Notes under the pieces: model-generated
What the model was told of the DNA's origin: nothing
What the model saw: only the letters and a program-made list of their open reading frames with translations
Database searches by the model: none
Position numbers and translations under genes: made by a program
Shown here: piece after piece, positions 62,575-64,000 of the stretch
Numbering within the stretch: the stretch's first letter is position 1
Layout: the number at the start of each line of letters is the position of its first letter
Source of the DNA: Opitutia bacterium
GTDB lineage: Bacteria; Verrucomicrobiota; Verrucomicrobiia; Opitutales; Opitutaceae
Length of the DNA stretch: 64,000 bases
Direction of reading: 5' to 3'
NCBI GenBank assembly: GCA_016217595.1
Contig: JACRHS010000032.1
Coordinates: forward strand, 124,001-188,000

Positions 62575-64000
62575 ATGAGAACGCTTTTTCCCCTTGGCGG
62601 TCTGGCCAGTCTCTGGCTCGCCGCGACCGTGTTGGCCGCGCCGGCGTCGCGTCCGAACATTTTGTTCATCATGACCGACGACCATGCGGCGCACGCCATC
62701 GGCGCCTACGGCAGTCGCGTCAACCAGACGCCGCAGCTCGACCGCCTCGCGCGCGAGGGCATGCGACTGGACCGCTGCTTCGCCACCAACTCGATTTGCA
62801 CGCCGAGCCGCGCGACCATCCTCACCGGCAAATACAGTCATCTCAACGGCGTGCCGGTCTTCAATCGCTTCGACGGCGCGCAGCCGAACGTGGCGAAGTA
62901 TCTTCAGGCCGCCGGCTATTACACCGGCATGCTCGGCAAATGGCATCTGGGCAGCCGGCCCACGGGCTTTGACCAATGGAGCATCCTGCCCGGGCAGGGC
63001 GCGTACTTCGACCCGGCGTTTTTCACGCCCGAGGGTCGCAAGGTCATCAAAGGCTACGCCACCGACATCATCACCGACCTCGCCATCGACTTCATGAAGA
63101 ACCGGCCGGCGGACCGGCCGTTTTTCCTGATGTGCCACCACAAGGCGCCGCACCGTCCGTGGGAGCCCGATGCGAAACACCAGGCGATGTTCGCCGGGAA
63201 AAACATCCCCGAGCCGGAGACGCTCCACGACAATTACGCCACGCGCTCCGATGCGATCCGCGAGTGCACGCAGAAAGTTTTCCAAGACCTCACCCGCCGC
63301 GATTTGAAACTGGAGCCGCCCGCGGAATTGAAAGGCCCGGCCCGCCAGGCCTGGTTGTCGACCGCGCCGAAGGAAGTGGAGATTGAGGAGAACGGCAAAA
63401 AGACCGTCCTCACCGGCGATGCGCTCAACCGTTGGAAATACCAGCGCTACCTGCAGGACTACCTCGCGTGCGTGCAGTCGGTGGATGACAACGTTGGCCG
63501 CCTGCTCGACTGGCTCGACGCCGCCGGGCTGCGCGAAAACACCCTCGTGATCTACACCAGCGATCAGGGCTTTTTCCTCGGCGACCACGGACTGTTCGAC
63601 AAGCGCTTCATGTACGAAGAATCGCTGCGCATGCCGTTCCTCGTGCGCTGGCCCGGCGTGATCAAACCCGGTTCCGTGCAAGATGCCCTCGCGATCAACC
63701 CCGACTTCGCGCCGACCTTCCTCGACGCCGCCGGCCTGCCGGTGCCCGACGATATGCAGGGGCGCAGTCTGGTGGCCTTGTTCAAAGGCCAGCGACCGGC
63801 CGACTGGCGCGAGAGCATTTACTACCGTTATTACCACGATCCCGGGCACCACAACACCCGCGCGCACTACGGCGTGCGCACCGCCACCCACAAATTGATC
63901 TGCTTCTGGAAAACGGACCAGTGGGAGCTGTACGACCTCGGGCGCGATCCCGCCGAGTTGCACAACCTCTACGCCGACCCGGCGCAGCAACCGCTGGTGG
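62575..64000 (+). CDS. Secreted S1-family sulfatase (cut by the window end)
   Basis: 475 codons are visible and the frame runs off the right edge. Signal peptide is about 1-23. It has RPNILFIMTDDH (metal Asp35, Asp36), the formylglycine site SICTPSRATILTG (Cys75), MLGKWHLG, HHKAPHRPW and YTSDQGFFLGDHG, then LYDLGRDPAELHNL near the edge. It is closer to choline-sulfatase/iduronate-sulfatase-like members than the first sulfatase. Substrate unknown; a sulfated glycan is likely. Confidence 0.92.
   Translation, partial: MRTLFPLGGLASLWLAATVLAAPASRPNILFIMTDDHAAHAIGAYGSRVNQTPQLDRLAREGMRLDRCFATNSICTPSRATILTGKYSHLNGVPVFNRFDGAQPNVAKYLQAAGYYTGMLGKWHLGSRPTGFDQWSILPGQGAYFDPAFFTPEGRKVIKGYATDIITDLAIDFMKNRPADRPFFLMCHHKAPHRPWEPDAKHQAMFAGKNIPEPETLHDNYATRSDAIRECTQKVFQDLTRRDLKLEPPAELKGPARQAWLSTAPKEVEIEENGKKTVLTGDALNRWKYQRYLQDYLACVQSVDDNVGRLLDWLDAAGLRENTLVIYTSDQGFFLGDHGLFDKRFMYEESLRMPFLVRWPGVIKPGSVQDALAINPDFAPTFLDAAGLPVPDDMQGRSLVALFKGQRPADWRESIYYRYYHDPGHHNTRAHYGVRTATHKLICFWKTDQWELYDLGRDPAELHNLYADPAQQPLV

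Overview
The window looks like a chromosomal segment of a verrucomicrobial bacterium, most likely of the Opitutaceae (Opitutus or Lacunisphaera type). The reasons are very high GC, the mix of pectinases, sulfatases and other polysaccharide-active enzymes with a TonB-dependent receptor, verrucomicrobia-style secreted proteins, and many short palindromic intergenic elements. The assignment rests on family content and general impression, not on a marker gene or a database search. I found no rRNA, tRNA, CRISPR array, prophage or complete insertion sequence.

Layout. 1-2132: terminator, then an ECF sigma factor, a membrane anti-sigma candidate and a PDZ protein in one direction. 2175-5838: AIM24 protein, small membrane protein, dicarboxylate symporter, DUF2062 protein and a membrane protein. 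5926-10038: giant HrpA helicase. 10073-20341: a secreted hydrolase region with two endonuclease/exonuclease/phosphatase proteins, a GH127-like enzyme, an orphan ABC ATPase, a heparinase-like enzyme and a multidomain secreted esterase. 20367-23250: PfkB kinase, small proteins and an RsmB-type rRNA methyltransferase. 23295-32110: a tightly packed six-gene minus-strand operon encoding TolC, three tandem PhnD-like binding proteins, a membrane GAF histidine kinase and a hybrid kinase. This is the most unusual system in the window. 32360-39489: FkbM and MidA methyltransferases, TerC, a sulfatase, carA and kamA. 39490-41040: repeat-rich DNA with tandem elements and a duplicated zinc-ribbon membrane gene. 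41044-47932: pectin locus with a GH105-GH28 fusion, a pectinesterase and a divergent TonB receptor. 48130-64000: PBP4 peptidase, small phosphatase, GH5, lnt, Y-family polymerase, ArsR regulator, phosphoesterase, TGS-uridine kinase, M48, S26-like and M20 proteins, and a second sulfatase cut by the window end.

How genes work together. The TonB receptor could import oligosaccharides released by pectinesterase (demethylation), GH28 (backbone cleavage) and GH105 (removal of unsaturated uronate). GH127, GH5, the heparinase-like enzyme and the two sulfatases extend the plant or algal polysaccharide repertoire. The TolC/binding-protein/kinase operon has no ABC permease or ATPase, so I read it as a sensory phosphorelay and not as an importer. 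The intergenic regions carry at least five distinct palindromic element families of about 70-140 bp. One of them supplies the apparent start codon of the pectinesterase.
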